Positions 41,961-50,226 of a stretch of 64,000 bases of DNA are shown here, one piece after another. Numbering within the stretch: position 1 is the first letter of the stretch; the number at the start of each line of letters is the position of its first letter. This DNA comes from Actinomycetaceae bacterium (GTDB lineage Bacteria; Actinomycetota; Actinomycetes; Actinomycetales; Actinomycetaceae). The stretch covers positions 36,312-100,311 of the forward strand of contig JAUNUK010000006.1 of the NCBI GenBank assembly GCA_030538185.1, written 5' to 3'. The notes below the pieces were generated by a model, which was given only the letters and a program-made list of their open reading frames with translations, was not told the DNA's origin and made no database searches. The position numbers and the translations under genes are program-made.

Positions 41961-44537
41961 TTAGGTGTCGACTGGTCGGGGCTCCAAGCGCTTGAGAGCC
42001 AACCACCCCAGGGGTGCACGCCCCCAGAAGGTCACCAGGCGGAAGACCATCGCCGCAGACAAGGCCACACCGCTGGGTACACCGGCGACTGTAAGCCCAC
42101 CGGTCAGACCGGCCTCGATTGGGCCGATGCCCCCTGGTGAGGGAATCAAGGCACCAATCACCGTGGCGGCCAAGTAGGTGATTGCCAAGGTGGTCACCGG
42201 CAGGACACGGCCAAAAGCAGCCAGGCTGGCGGCGAAAGATGCGATAAAGAATGCCGCCATGAGGGCTGAACCCGCAACAGCCAAAGCCAGGCGGCGCGGA
42301 TGCGTGAGCAGCCAAATCAGGCGCGGATAGATCTGTACCCAGGTTGGCCGTATGCGTGCCCATAAGGTGTTGCGCAGACGCGGGATGGCCACAACAGCGC
42401 CTGCAGACACAAGCAGGACGACGATGACACTGAGAACAGAGCCCGAGGGCATTGAGAAAGTCGATAGATCCCCGGTCAAGGACGCCAAAGTCACCAGCAT
42501 GAAGAACACGGTTAAAACCTGAACTAGCTGCACCAGGGTAACCGTGGCAACCGCAACCGCGTTGCTTACACCCGTGCGAGTCAACAGGCGCATATTCACG
42601 GTGGCTGGCCCTATCCCTGCCGGGGCAACCAGCGCCACAAAAGAGGCCTCCACCTGGGTTAGTAGAGTTTCACGCAGGTCCAGTTTTTCGGGTGTCAGGG
42701 CAATTAACACCATGGCGGAACCGATGTAGGTCAATAAACCCAAGGCGAAAGATGCGAGAACCCACCATGCATTAGCCGACATGACAGCGGCGGCGACTTG
42801 CTGGAAGTTCAAGGAACCAGCCACAACAATCACGGCAAAAACACCCAGGGTGACCATGATGAAGGTACGCACGGGGAAGCGTGACAGCGTCGCTTGTCGA
42901 GATGGGTCCAAAGAGACTTCAGAAGGCAGGATCTCGAAGATTTCCTCGCGTAGCTGTCGCAAAAGTTCCATATTGTCGCTGGACTTCAATAGGGTGCGGG
43001 TTGCTTGTGGCAAAGCCAGGGCCTGAATCAGAGGTGCTAAGGCAACCATGTCATTGACAGTCAGGGTGCGCTGCATCAGTTCCAAGGCTCGGGTGGGGCC
43101 TAGAGCTATGGCGCTAAGCGTTAACAGCTGGAGGTGGTCAATGCGCCTGGCCAGGTCAGAGGCGCCGATCTCGCCCGAAGACCAGGAGGTCACCCAGAGT
43201 TTAGCGTCCTCATCCACAAGCAAGGAATCTGGAGTCAAGGATCGGTGAGTAAGGCCCTTCCTGTGCCCGCGCAAGAGCTGCGTCCAGGCATCTTCCCACA
43301 CTGCATCCGAGGCATCAGACAGCTCAAGTACGTGTGTGCCCACAATGTGTTCCTCGACCACCACGACCGAGCCTTCCATCTTCGCCACACCTTCCACAAC
43401 AGGGGTGCGGATGCCTGCATCCTTGGCAGCCAAGGACATCAAAAAGACCCTTTCGGCAATGTCGTGCAAGGAAGATGTAGAAGACCTGTCCATGCCACGA
43501 ACACGCAGGTTATCCCAGATGTCCAAGAACATTGCGGCAACTCTTCTATCAGAGTCAATGACGGTTGCGACGTGGCGTTCACCGGCTGAATCCACGACCA
43601 GATACCTGCGGTCTGTAGTGGCCCAAATGCCTTGGGTGACTAGTTTTCCTGCGTCCTGCGCCAAGAGCTCAGGTCGGATATCTTGAGCTTCTTCTTCACG
43701 CCAGGTTTCAAAGCGCTCGATTTGATCGATAGCCGACAGTGGACGCGAGACGCCCTCGGGAATGTATGTGGAAGCCTGTAGGTTTTGCGTACTGGGTGCG
43801 TCGATGCGAATAATCTGTCGCGGGCGGATCCCCGCCTGGGCGATGGCCTGAATCAATAATTCCCCTGCTGCGCGAGGCGCTATCACTCCGAAGGTGAGGC
43901 GGGCTGCCAGACCGCAGGCCCTGCCTAAGAAAATGGCGATGATGGCGGTGGGCAGGGAGGCGCCGACCGAAACGACCGTCAGGACTGTCACCAGGCCAAG
44001 CAAAAGCCAGGATAAGCGGATGGCGCGGCTTTCGAAGAACTCTCCGCTGGCGGTCAATAAGGCTGAAAGACCTGCTAAAACCGGGTTCAAAATGAGTCGT
44101 GGGCCGTACAAGGTAGGGATTGCCAGGGCCTCGTAAAGGGCGGAGCCCTCAATCCACGGGGTCGCCTGTCCGAGGGCTGTGACCAGCATGATTGTTAAGC
44201 CTGCGGTTACGAAAGACAGGATGGCGGTGCGCCAAGCGCGGTTGATGAGCAAAGAGATCAAGACAAGTGTGGGTACGAGGATGGTGACCAGGCGTTCAAC
44301 CAGGGACACGGGCAGGAACAGCAGGGCGCCCAGGCCGCGGTGGACGACCTGCGAGACGTCGCCGGTTACACCCATGAGGGTGCCGTGTGCGTACAAGGCC
44401 AACAGCGCGATGAAGACGACGCCTGCCAAGGTCAGCCCCAGGTCAAGGATGTCGGAAAGGCGGCGCACACGCCCATCAGGGGTGTCAACAAGCAGCACCC
44501 GAACATGACTGGTGTCGGGGCTGCTGTGCTGATTCAT
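41961..44537 (-). CDS. LPG-synthase-type membrane protein with an embedded pseudokinase
   Basis: 858 residues. Residues about 30-235 hold about seven membrane helices. Residues about 250-560 resemble a protein-kinase-like fold in which the catalytic HRD is HRSLTPDSLLV and DFG is replaced (VTSWSSG), so phosphotransfer is unlikely. The C-terminal part (about 580-850) has eight helices of the lysylphosphatidylglycerol synthase transmembrane/YbhN family, with PSPGGIGPIEAGLTGGL. It probably flips or handles lipids, with the pseudokinase as regulator. No aminoacyl-transferase domain is present, so it is not a full MprF. Confidence 0.8.
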   Translation of the reverse strand: MNQHSSPDTSHVRVLLVDTPDGRVRRLSDILDLGLTLAGVVFIALLALYAHGTLMGVTGDVSQVVHRGLGALLFLPVSLVERLVTILVPTLVLISLLINRAWRTAILSFVTAGLTIMLVTALGQATPWIEGSALYEALAIPTLYGPRLILNPVLAGLSALLTASGEFFESRAIRLSWLLLGLVTVLTVVSVGASLPTAIIAIFLGRACGLAARLTFGVIAPRAAGELLIQAIAQAGIRPRQIIRIDAPSTQNLQASTYIPEGVSRPLSAIDQIERFETWREEEAQDIRPELLAQDAGKLVTQGIWATTDRRYLVVDSAGERHVATVIDSDRRVAAMFLDIWDNLRVRGMDRSSTSSLHDIAERVFLMSLAAKDAGIRTPVVEGVAKMEGSVVVVEEHIVGTHVLELSDASDAVWEDAWTQLLRGHRKGLTHRSLTPDSLLVDEDAKLWVTSWSSGEIGASDLARRIDHLQLLTLSAIALGPTRALELMQRTLTVNDMVALAPLIQALALPQATRTLLKSSDNMELLRQLREEIFEILPSEVSLDPSRQATLSRFPVRTFIMVTLGVFAVIVVAGSLNFQQVAAAVMSANAWWVLASFALGLLTYIGSAMVLIALTPEKLDLRETLLTQVEASFVALVAPAGIGPATVNMRLLTRTGVSNAVAVATVTLVQLVQVLTVFFMLVTLASLTGDLSTFSMPSGSVLSVIVVLLVSAGAVVAIPRLRNTLWARIRPTWVQIYPRLIWLLTHPRRLALAVAGSALMAAFFIASFAASLAAFGRVLPVTTLAITYLAATVIGALIPSPGGIGPIEAGLTGGLTVAGVPSGVALSAAMVFRLVTFWGRAPLGWLALKRLEPRPVDT

Positions 44538-44800
44538 AAAAGTAGTTTAGGCCACAGGCCGGACACGATACCCGTGCACGCAGTTTGGCGCCAGTGCGAG
44601 GGCAAGGTCATGAATGCGCGGCTGCAAGCATCGCATTCGCCCTTCAAACCTCGCAGTCACCAAACTGAGGCCATACAAAGCTGGGCGCTGGCCGGTTCGC
44701 TATCCGATCGGAAAAAAGTTCCACATCCACAAACGTGGGTGAAATATTATGACAGGAAGACTGAAATGGAAACACTTTGTCCAGAAAGGCTACCGTTGTA

Positions 44801-45130
44801 ATGAAGGGGAATGTTGCTAGCGGAAAGAGCCAGATAAGGGTGTCAAGCGTGAAAAACACACTGGGGAAACTGCTTTTGAAGACCCTAGTGATTGCGACAG
44901 TTGGCGCTGTTTCTGGCGTATTTGGGGGTTACCTGTTGCAACACGCCTTTGATCAACCGAGTATTCCCCTGTATTTCTTCGCTGCGTTCGGAGTCTTTGG
45001 TGCCTTGGCAAGCTTGGCTAGTGGTCCTTGGAACGAGTACTTCCGCGCGCGCGGCGGGGTGCGCCAGGCCATTGACACATGGCGCAGCAATCGGAGATTG
45101 CATACAAAACACGGGCAAGGCTCTGCTTAA
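44801..45130 (+). CDS. Small two-helix membrane protein
   Basis: About 109 residues. Two hydrophobic stretches (LLLKTLVIATVGAVSGVFGGYLL and LYFFAAFGVFGALASLASG) precede a basic tail. I do not recognise it. The start is uncertain: ATG 44801, or the GTGs at 44864 and 44873, which follow AAGG. A family-B hairpin begins three bases after the stop and may end its transcript. Confidence 0.5.
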   Translation: MKGNVASGKSQIRVSSVKNTLGKLLLKTLVIATVGAVSGVFGGYLLQHAFDQPSIPLYFFAAFGVFGALASLASGPWNEYFRARGGVRQAIDTWRSNRRLHTKHGQGSA

Positions 45131-45132
45131 TT

Positions 45133-45183
45133 TATGTGGGTGCGTCGGGCTTCGCTATATGGCAAGCTCGACGCACCCACATA
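45133..45183. repeat. Family-B hairpin repeat, copy 2 (15-bp perfect stem)
   Basis: TATGTGGGTGCGTCG (45133-45147) pairs perfectly with 45169-45183 around a 21-nt loop. In reverse complement the loop matches copy 1 (24618-24638) at 18 of 21 positions. GGG/CCC (45138-45140 with 45176-45178) replaces ATA/TAT of copy 1, three compensatory pair changes. TTTTT-rich sequence follows on the plus strand, so terminator activity is possible. Confidence 0.8.
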
Positions 45184-45312
45184 TTTTTACGGACGGCACC
45201 CACTCCATTGTGAACTGTGACTGACTTCCCTAGCTTCGCGTTCATGCCGCAACAACCCGCCCGGTAGGCTAAAGACGCGGTATCCGCCTGCATCAGGTTT
45301 AAAGGAGTCACA

Positions 45313-46035
45313 GTGTCCATTGCTTTCGGGTCCATCCCCGCAGTTGTATCGGTTGTGCCAGGTCAACTGGCAACCGCCCTCGGCAATAAACCTACAAACC
45401 TGTTGGATTACCTGCACGACCCGGAAAAACTGTTGTGGGATTTGTTGAACGCGTGGGGACCGTGGCTGTTGGTTGCCGTGGCGTTGATCGTCCTGGTCGA
45501 ATCCGGGTTGTTGTTCCCGGTGTTGCCGGGCGATTCGCTGCTGTTCACGCTGGGTTTGCTGCACCACCAGATGCACTTGGACCTGTGGCTAATTTGTGTT
45601 GTATTGATTGTGGCGGCGATTATTGGCGCCCAGGGAGGTTACCTGATTGGCCACTTTTTCGGGGCCAGGTTCTTCACGCCTGACGCCAGATTCTTGAAAA
45701 CCGAATACCTGGACACCGCCGAGGCCTTCTTCAACAAATGGGGCGGACCAGCGCTTGTACTGGCGCGTTTCATTCCTTTTGTGCGCACGTTTACGCCGAT
45801 CGCAGTCGGCATGGCCCGCTTTCCGTATGTGCGTTTCCTGTTTTGGAACACCCTGGGCGCGGTCGTCTGGGTGGTTTTGTTCGTCGTCGGAGGTTCGCTG
45901 CTGGGAGGCTTCGACATCATCCGCAACAACATTTCGGCCATTGCGCTGCTGATCGTTTTCGTTTCGGTTCTACCCATGATTTTCGCAGGTGCGCGCGCCT
46001 GGCTAAAGTCCCGCCAGGACAAGGCAGATTCCTAG
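45313..46035 (+). CDS. DedA-family membrane protein
   Basis: 240 residues with the DedA signature: ESGLLFPVLPGDSLLFTLG in the first re-entrant region and ARFIPFVRTFTPIAVGMARFPYVRFLFWN in the second, plus a terminal helix. DedA proteins move undecaprenyl phosphate or phospholipids across the membrane. A 35-residue N-terminal extension carries an exact 13-mer (45375-45387) read as ALGN. GTG 45313 follows AAGGAG. Confidence 0.88.
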   Translation: MSIAFGSIPAVVSVVPGQLATALGNKPTNLLDYLHDPEKLLWDLLNAWGPWLLVAVALIVLVESGLLFPVLPGDSLLFTLGLLHHQMHLDLWLICVVLIVAAIIGAQGGYLIGHFFGARFFTPDARFLKTEYLDTAEAFFNKWGGPALVLARFIPFVRTFTPIAVGMARFPYVRFLFWNTLGAVVWVVLFVVGGSLLGGFDIIRNNISAIALLIVFVSVLPMIFAGARAWLKSRQDKADS

Positions 46036-46038
46036 ATT

Positions 46039-46051
46039 ATTTCCGAGGGCG
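46039..46051 (+). repeat. Iterated 13-mer, intergenic copy (exact)
   Basis: Exact ATTTCCGAGGGCG four bases after the DedA stop, in the gap before the convergent copper ATPase. Confidence 0.85.
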
Positions 46052-46204
46052 ACTCGCAGGGCGTGTAGAAGTAGGTTGAATTACTGTTATCCCAGGTGAT
46101 AGGCGTATTGTTCGCAGCGTTCCGTTAGAAACAGTGCAGCGAAATGATAAGGCCAGTGAACGCCTGTGGCAGATGCCCATATCGTCCCTGTGGAACCCCG
46201 CTGA

Positions 46205-48679
46205 CTAGTTGGCTTTGCGTAGGCGCAGGGAGTTGGTTACTACTATGACTGAGGACATGGCCATGGCGGCACTTGCGATCATGGGGTTTAGCAACCCCAA
46301 AGCCGCCAGTGGAATTGCCGCCACATTGTAGGCAAAAGCCCAAAACAGGTTTTGCTTGATGACGCGCAAGGTCGCCTTCGATATTCGCAGTGCTGTAGGA
46401 ATACTGGTGACCTGTGTTGACACCAAGGTGATATCGGAAGCAGCCATGGCCGCATCAGAGCCGGTGGCCATGGCAAAGCCCAGGCCCTTGACCCCCGCTT
46501 GGGCCAAAGCGGCAGAGTCATTAATACCATCACCCACAAAACCGACAGTGCGGCCCTGCTCTTGAAGGTCTTTGACCAGGGCTGCTTTATCTTGGGGAAG
46601 CAGGCCGGCGTAAACCACGTCAATTCCACAGCCCTGGGCAACGGACCTAGCAGCCGCCTCATTATCGCCAGTAACCATCATGGTTTCGATGCCTTGTGAA
46701 CGCAGTTGTTCGAGGCCAGCCCAAGCAGAGTCCTTCAACTGATCGCTCAAAGAGATCACTCCAAGAACGCGAGGGTCTTCCAGGTTGCCCACTGTCAGGC
46801 GGGCAGAGTCTTGCCGCTCGCTATCGCTGTTATGGACGGGCGTAACTCTCGTTCGATCCACAATGTGGCCGGTGTAGCCTGCGGACTCAATGGCCTTAAG
46901 GATCTGTGCATCGTCCAGATCCACATCCGTGCCCACCTGTAAACGGGCAGATTCTGTCGCCAGGTTGACGCTGGCTTCCACTCCGTCGAGCTTATTGAGT
47001 TTCCGGTTGACGCGATTGACGCATGAGGCACAAGTCATGCCCTCGATGCCCACGTCGATCACTTGGTACGCGCTGGCGACCTGGGAGTGCCCTGCCTGGA
47101 ATGCATCAGAAGAGGGCTCCAAGACTTCTTGTGGCTGGCTATCAGGGGTTACCCACGCTTGACCGCGCAACGCAACCACAACCGTCGAGCCCTGTGCCTG
47201 TGCCTGTGCTATTGCGGTTTCCAGTGGCGCAGAGATCGCAGCACCCAAAGAACTTGCCCACCCTGGCTTACCGACTGCCACAGCAAAAGTCTCATGTTGT
47301 GAACCCACACGGGCACGTAGCAGTCCGCGCACGCCACTGCCCGCATCACTGCTAAATCCCAGGACCTCAACGTCAGCCACGTCAACATCTGATTCGGCAA
47401 TAGCCTTGCCAATCGGGTGCTCAGACTGGGCTTCAAGCGCCTTGACCCAAGGCAGCCAGTGCGGCTCTTGTTCCGCGCCGACAACCGCACCGCCCTCGGA
47501 AATGATCTGTGCGACGGACATTTCTCCTTTTGTTAGGGTGCCTGTTTTGTCCAGCAGGATGGTGTCGATTTGGCGGGTGGATTCAAGGATCTCTGGGCCT
47601 TTGATGACGATGCCTAGCTTGGCCGCACGTCCCGAGCCGACCAGCAGGGCCGTGGGGGTGGCAAGGCCCAAAGCGCAGGGGCAGGCGATAACCAAGACTG
47701 CAACGGCAGCGGTTATGGCGCTTTGGACAGAGGCGCCGAAGGCAAGCCACGCCAGGAAAACAGCCAGGGCCAGAGCCAAGACGACGGGGACGAACACGGC
47801 AGAAACCCTGTCGGCCAGGCGCTCTATGGGAGCCTTGGAAGCCTGTGCGGCGGTCACCAGGGCCGTAATCTGAGCCAAGGTGGTGTCCTTGCCGACCTTG
47901 GTGGCTCGAACCTTCAAAGAGCCCCAGGTGTTTATGGTCGCACCCGTGACCGCGTCACCCACGCCGACATCCACAGGCAAGGATTCGCCTGTAATAAGGG
48001 AGGTGTCCAGGGCAGAGCTGCCCTCGATGACGATGCCGTCCGTCGGGATGGACTCGCCGGGGCGGATGATGGTGATGTCACCGACGACAAGGTCGCTTGT
48101 GGGGATGAGGATTTCTTCCAGGTCCCCTGAGATGGGGTTAGCGCGCAGGACGTGGGCCTCTTTTACGCCCAGGTTCAACAGCTCACGCAGGGCGTCGCCT
48201 GCGCGGTTCTTGGCGCGGTCTTCCGCGTAACGTCCCGCAAGCAAGAAGGTGGTGATCATCGCGGCGACCTCGAAATAGACTTCCGCATGTGTGCCCGGTG
48301 TGGCTGCCCGGGGGATCAAGGACATGGACATTCTCATGCCGATGTGCCCGGCACCTCCCCAGATGAGAGCCCATACAGACCAGGCAGTAGACACAATGAT
48401 CCCCATGGAGACAAGGGTGTCCATGGTGGAGGTCAGGTGTCGGGCCGAACGGAATGCTGATACATGGAAAGGCCAGGCGCAATATACGACGACAGGCACA
48501 GTCAAGACCAGTTGCATCCACTGCCAGCCTGGGAACTGCAACACCGGGACCATGGAAGTCACCATGACCGGAAAGGCCAGGCAAGCGGCAACTATCAGGC
48601 GCGGCAGCAGGGCAGAAGACTTGAGTTCTGCCGGGCCGGGAGACGGGGGCTGTGGATGGGTCGCCAGGTTTTCAGACAT
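46205..48679 (-). CDS. copA: Copper-exporting P1B-type ATPase with an internal heavy-metal-associated domain
   Basis: 824 residues. CPC motif (IACPCALG, about 333-335), DKTGTLT (about Asp378), SEHPIG and GDGINDSAALAQAG are all present. Helix 7 has YN and helix 8 has MSSVI, the Cu(I) set. The usual N-terminal metal-binding domain is missing. Instead a complete HMA domain (GMTCASCVNRVNRKLNKLDG, about residues 541-608; DNA about 46860-47060) lies between the ATP-binding domain and the return strand GVISLSDQLKDSA. An exact 13-mer (47491-47503) encodes IISEGG in the N-domain. ATG 48679 overlaps copZ by eight bases. Confidence 0.92.
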   Translation of the reverse strand: MSENLATHPQPPSPGPAELKSSALLPRLIVAACLAFPVMVTSMVPVLQFPGWQWMQLVLTVPVVVYCAWPFHVSAFRSARHLTSTMDTLVSMGIIVSTAWSVWALIWGGAGHIGMRMSMSLIPRAATPGTHAEVYFEVAAMITTFLLAGRYAEDRAKNRAGDALRELLNLGVKEAHVLRANPISGDLEEILIPTSDLVVGDITIIRPGESIPTDGIVIEGSSALDTSLITGESLPVDVGVGDAVTGATINTWGSLKVRATKVGKDTTLAQITALVTAAQASKAPIERLADRVSAVFVPVVLALALAVFLAWLAFGASVQSAITAAVAVLVIACPCALGLATPTALLVGSGRAAKLGIVIKGPEILESTRQIDTILLDKTGTLTKGEMSVAQIISEGGAVVGAEQEPHWLPWVKALEAQSEHPIGKAIAESDVDVADVEVLGFSSDAGSGVRGLLRARVGSQHETFAVAVGKPGWASSLGAAISAPLETAIAQAQAQGSTVVVALRGQAWVTPDSQPQEVLEPSSDAFQAGHSQVASAYQVIDVGIEGMTCASCVNRVNRKLNKLDGVEASVNLATESARLQVGTDVDLDDAQILKAIESAGYTGHIVDRTRVTPVHNSDSERQDSARLTVGNLEDPRVLGVISLSDQLKDSAWAGLEQLRSQGIETMMVTGDNEAAARSVAQGCGIDVVYAGLLPQDKAALVKDLQEQGRTVGFVGDGINDSAALAQAGVKGLGFAMATGSDAAMAASDITLVSTQVTSIPTALRISKATLRVIKQNLFWAFAYNVAAIPLAALGLLNPMIASAAMAMSSVIVVTNSLRLRKAN

Positions 48680-48905
48680 TGAGTTCGACGAGTTCATAAC
48701 CAGCCTCGTCAATCGCATCTTTAATGGCGTCGCTGCTCAAGGCCTGGGTTGAGACGATTGTGGCTTTTGAGATCCCGTTCGTTTTCAAATCGATTTCAAT
48801 CGCTTCAATGCCATCTAGCAGTGATAATTCATCCGTGACGTGATTGACGCAGTTGTTGCAGGTCATTCCCGCAATATGTGCGACAGCTGTGAATTCTTTA
48901 GGCAC
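48672..48905 (-). CDS. copZ: Copper chaperone CopZ-like protein
   Basis: 77 residues forming one HMA fold with metal motif GMTCNNCVNHV and the closing DAIDEAGYELVEL. It would carry Cu(I) in the cytoplasm and hand it to the ATPase whose start overlaps its last codons. Compared with the ATPase's embedded HMA domain (CASC), the motif here is CNNC. A DtxR-type box lies about 50 bases upstream. Confidence 0.9.
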   Translation of the reverse strand: MPKEFTAVAHIAGMTCNNCVNHVTDELSLLDGIEAIEIDLKTNGISKATIVSTQALSSDAIKDAIDEAGYELVELNV

Positions 48906-48952
48906 GATAGCTCCTTACCTTCGTCTCTAGATCGGCGAAATAATACCGTTTC

Positions 48953-48971
48953 TAAGGTAAGCCTAAGCAGG
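48953..48971 (-). promoter_or_regulatory. DtxR/IdeR-like box upstream of copZ-copA
   Basis: TAAGGTAAGCCTAAGCAGG matches 15 of 19 positions of the DtxR/IdeR consensus TWAGGTWAGSCTWACCTWA. It lies just upstream of a -10-like TATTAT on the minus strand, where a repressor would act. An iron- or manganese-responsive regulator would be unexpected for a copper exporter. No CsoR or CopY gene is nearby. Confidence 0.5.
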
Positions 48972-49118
48972 TGGTGTTCCAGCGTCAATCCATTTCACTG
49001 CCAGCGCAATGGCTACTTGACCTTGAGCCCCCGGAGTGCTCTCGATATGCTTGACTTCCGTGGGTTACTGCGGCTAAAGGATACGTAGGCATCGAGAAGG
49101 CGCTCGAAGGAGGTCGCA

Positions 49119-49682
49119 GTGGCATGGTTTTGGCGTAGCCGCCGCGACAAGGAAAACCGCGAAGGTGCGGATGAAGGTGTCCCGGTCGCAGACAATGCTG
49201 GCAAGATTAAAAAATTTAAGAAACCGATTTCTTCTATTCCCGAGGCCGTCACAAATACCCGGATCCGAGAGACGCTAGAGGCAATTGGTCTGTACTTCTT
49301 GACCGATCCTGATGGAGACCTGTACTTCAGGATAGACGGGTCAAGTTACTATATTTTCTTGGATAACCAAGGAAGCACACTGGTCACGAGGGGTATATGG
49401 TACCCACGCGCTCCCGTTCATACTCGGATGAAGCTTGCGCGGATTGCCAATAGCCGCAATGAAAGGGCCTATTGGCCCACCTGCTCTCTGCGCGTAGACG
49501 ACTCTGGGGGCATCACCTTGCTGGCAGATACCGCGGTCCCCGTTTCCGATGGATTGAGCGATCGGCAATTGCGGCAATGCCTTGAGTGTGGGATTAACTC
49601 GACCGTCAATTATTTCCGAGAATTAGAAGACGCCTTCCCAGAAACTCGTTTTGGTGACGATCCGCTCATGGGTGGGGACTGA
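49119..49682 (+). CDS. YbjN-domain protein 1
   Basis: 187 residues. A charged N-terminal stretch (about 1-45) precedes a YbjN-type fold (about 48-175: TRIRETLEAIGLYFLTDPDGDLYFRIDG; ARIANSRNERAYWPTCSLRVDDSGGITLLAD). YbjN-like proteins resemble secretion chaperones and are linked to stress regulation, without a known enzyme activity. GTG 49119 follows GGAGG. The next gene is a paralogue, one base apart. Confidence 0.78.
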   Translation: MAWFWRSRRDKENREGADEGVPVADNAGKIKKFKKPISSIPEAVTNTRIRETLEAIGLYFLTDPDGDLYFRIDGSSYYIFLDNQGSTLVTRGIWYPRAPVHTRMKLARIANSRNERAYWPTCSLRVDDSGGITLLADTAVPVSDGLSDRQLRQCLECGINSTVNYFRELEDAFPETRFGDDPLMGGD

Positions 49683-49683
49683 T

Positions 49684-50133
49684 ATGCCCAGAAACCTGGA
49701 TAACAGCAAGATTCTTCCCTTGGCTTGCGCCCAGGTAGAAGCGTTCTTGAGAAGGGGAAACTACAAGTACAAAGTCAGCGATGATGGCTCAATAAACGCA
49801 CGCTTCGAAGACATGGGAATAAGCATCAGCTGTGTAGGCGACAGCGACGAAATCCTCTACGGGAAAGCCACCTGGCTAAAATCCGTCGCCATTGATGATT
49901 GGGATGAATTAACGGAACTTATTAATGACTGGAACTCTACGCGCTACTGGCCGAAGGCCTACTGTGTCGAAAGTTCTGGTGAACTGCTGTTGATCGGCGA
50001 AGCCAACTTCGATCTGGAACAAGGCGCAACCGAAGAACAGCTGGATACATACGTGGATTGCATTATCTCCACGGCCTTGACCTTGCAATCATTTGCCGAA
50101 AAAGGGATTAAGACCCTGAGAGAAGCAGATTAG
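49684..50133 (+). CDS. YbjN-domain protein 2
   Basis: 149 residues, a second YbjN-type protein (AQVEAFLRRGNYKYKVSDDGSINARFED; INDWNSTRYWPKAYCVESSGELLLIGE). ATG 49684 is used because the preceding gene stops one base earlier and homology begins here. Tandem YbjN genes probably act together as a heterodimer; their client is unknown. A near copy of the iterated motif (CCGAGGACG, 50148) follows the gene. Confidence 0.78.
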   Translation: MPRNLDNSKILPLACAQVEAFLRRGNYKYKVSDDGSINARFEDMGISISCVGDSDEILYGKATWLKSVAIDDWDELTELINDWNSTRYWPKAYCVESSGELLLIGEANFDLEQGATEEQLDTYVDCIISTALTLQSFAEKGIKTLREAD

Positions 50134-50226
50134 TTTTAAAAACATTTCCGAGGACGACACGTCGTTACTGGCATCGCGTTGTTACTTACACTGCAGCACA
50201 CGTTCCTTTTGGTTCCTGGTCGAGGG

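Noticed and set aside
46205..48679. Two separate genes (truncated ATPase and CopZ-like protein) joined by error
   Set aside because: The frame is continuous, the embedded domain is flanked by long linkers, and the catalytic halves match one ATPase. An assembly artefact cannot be wholly excluded, but nothing in the sequence shows one.
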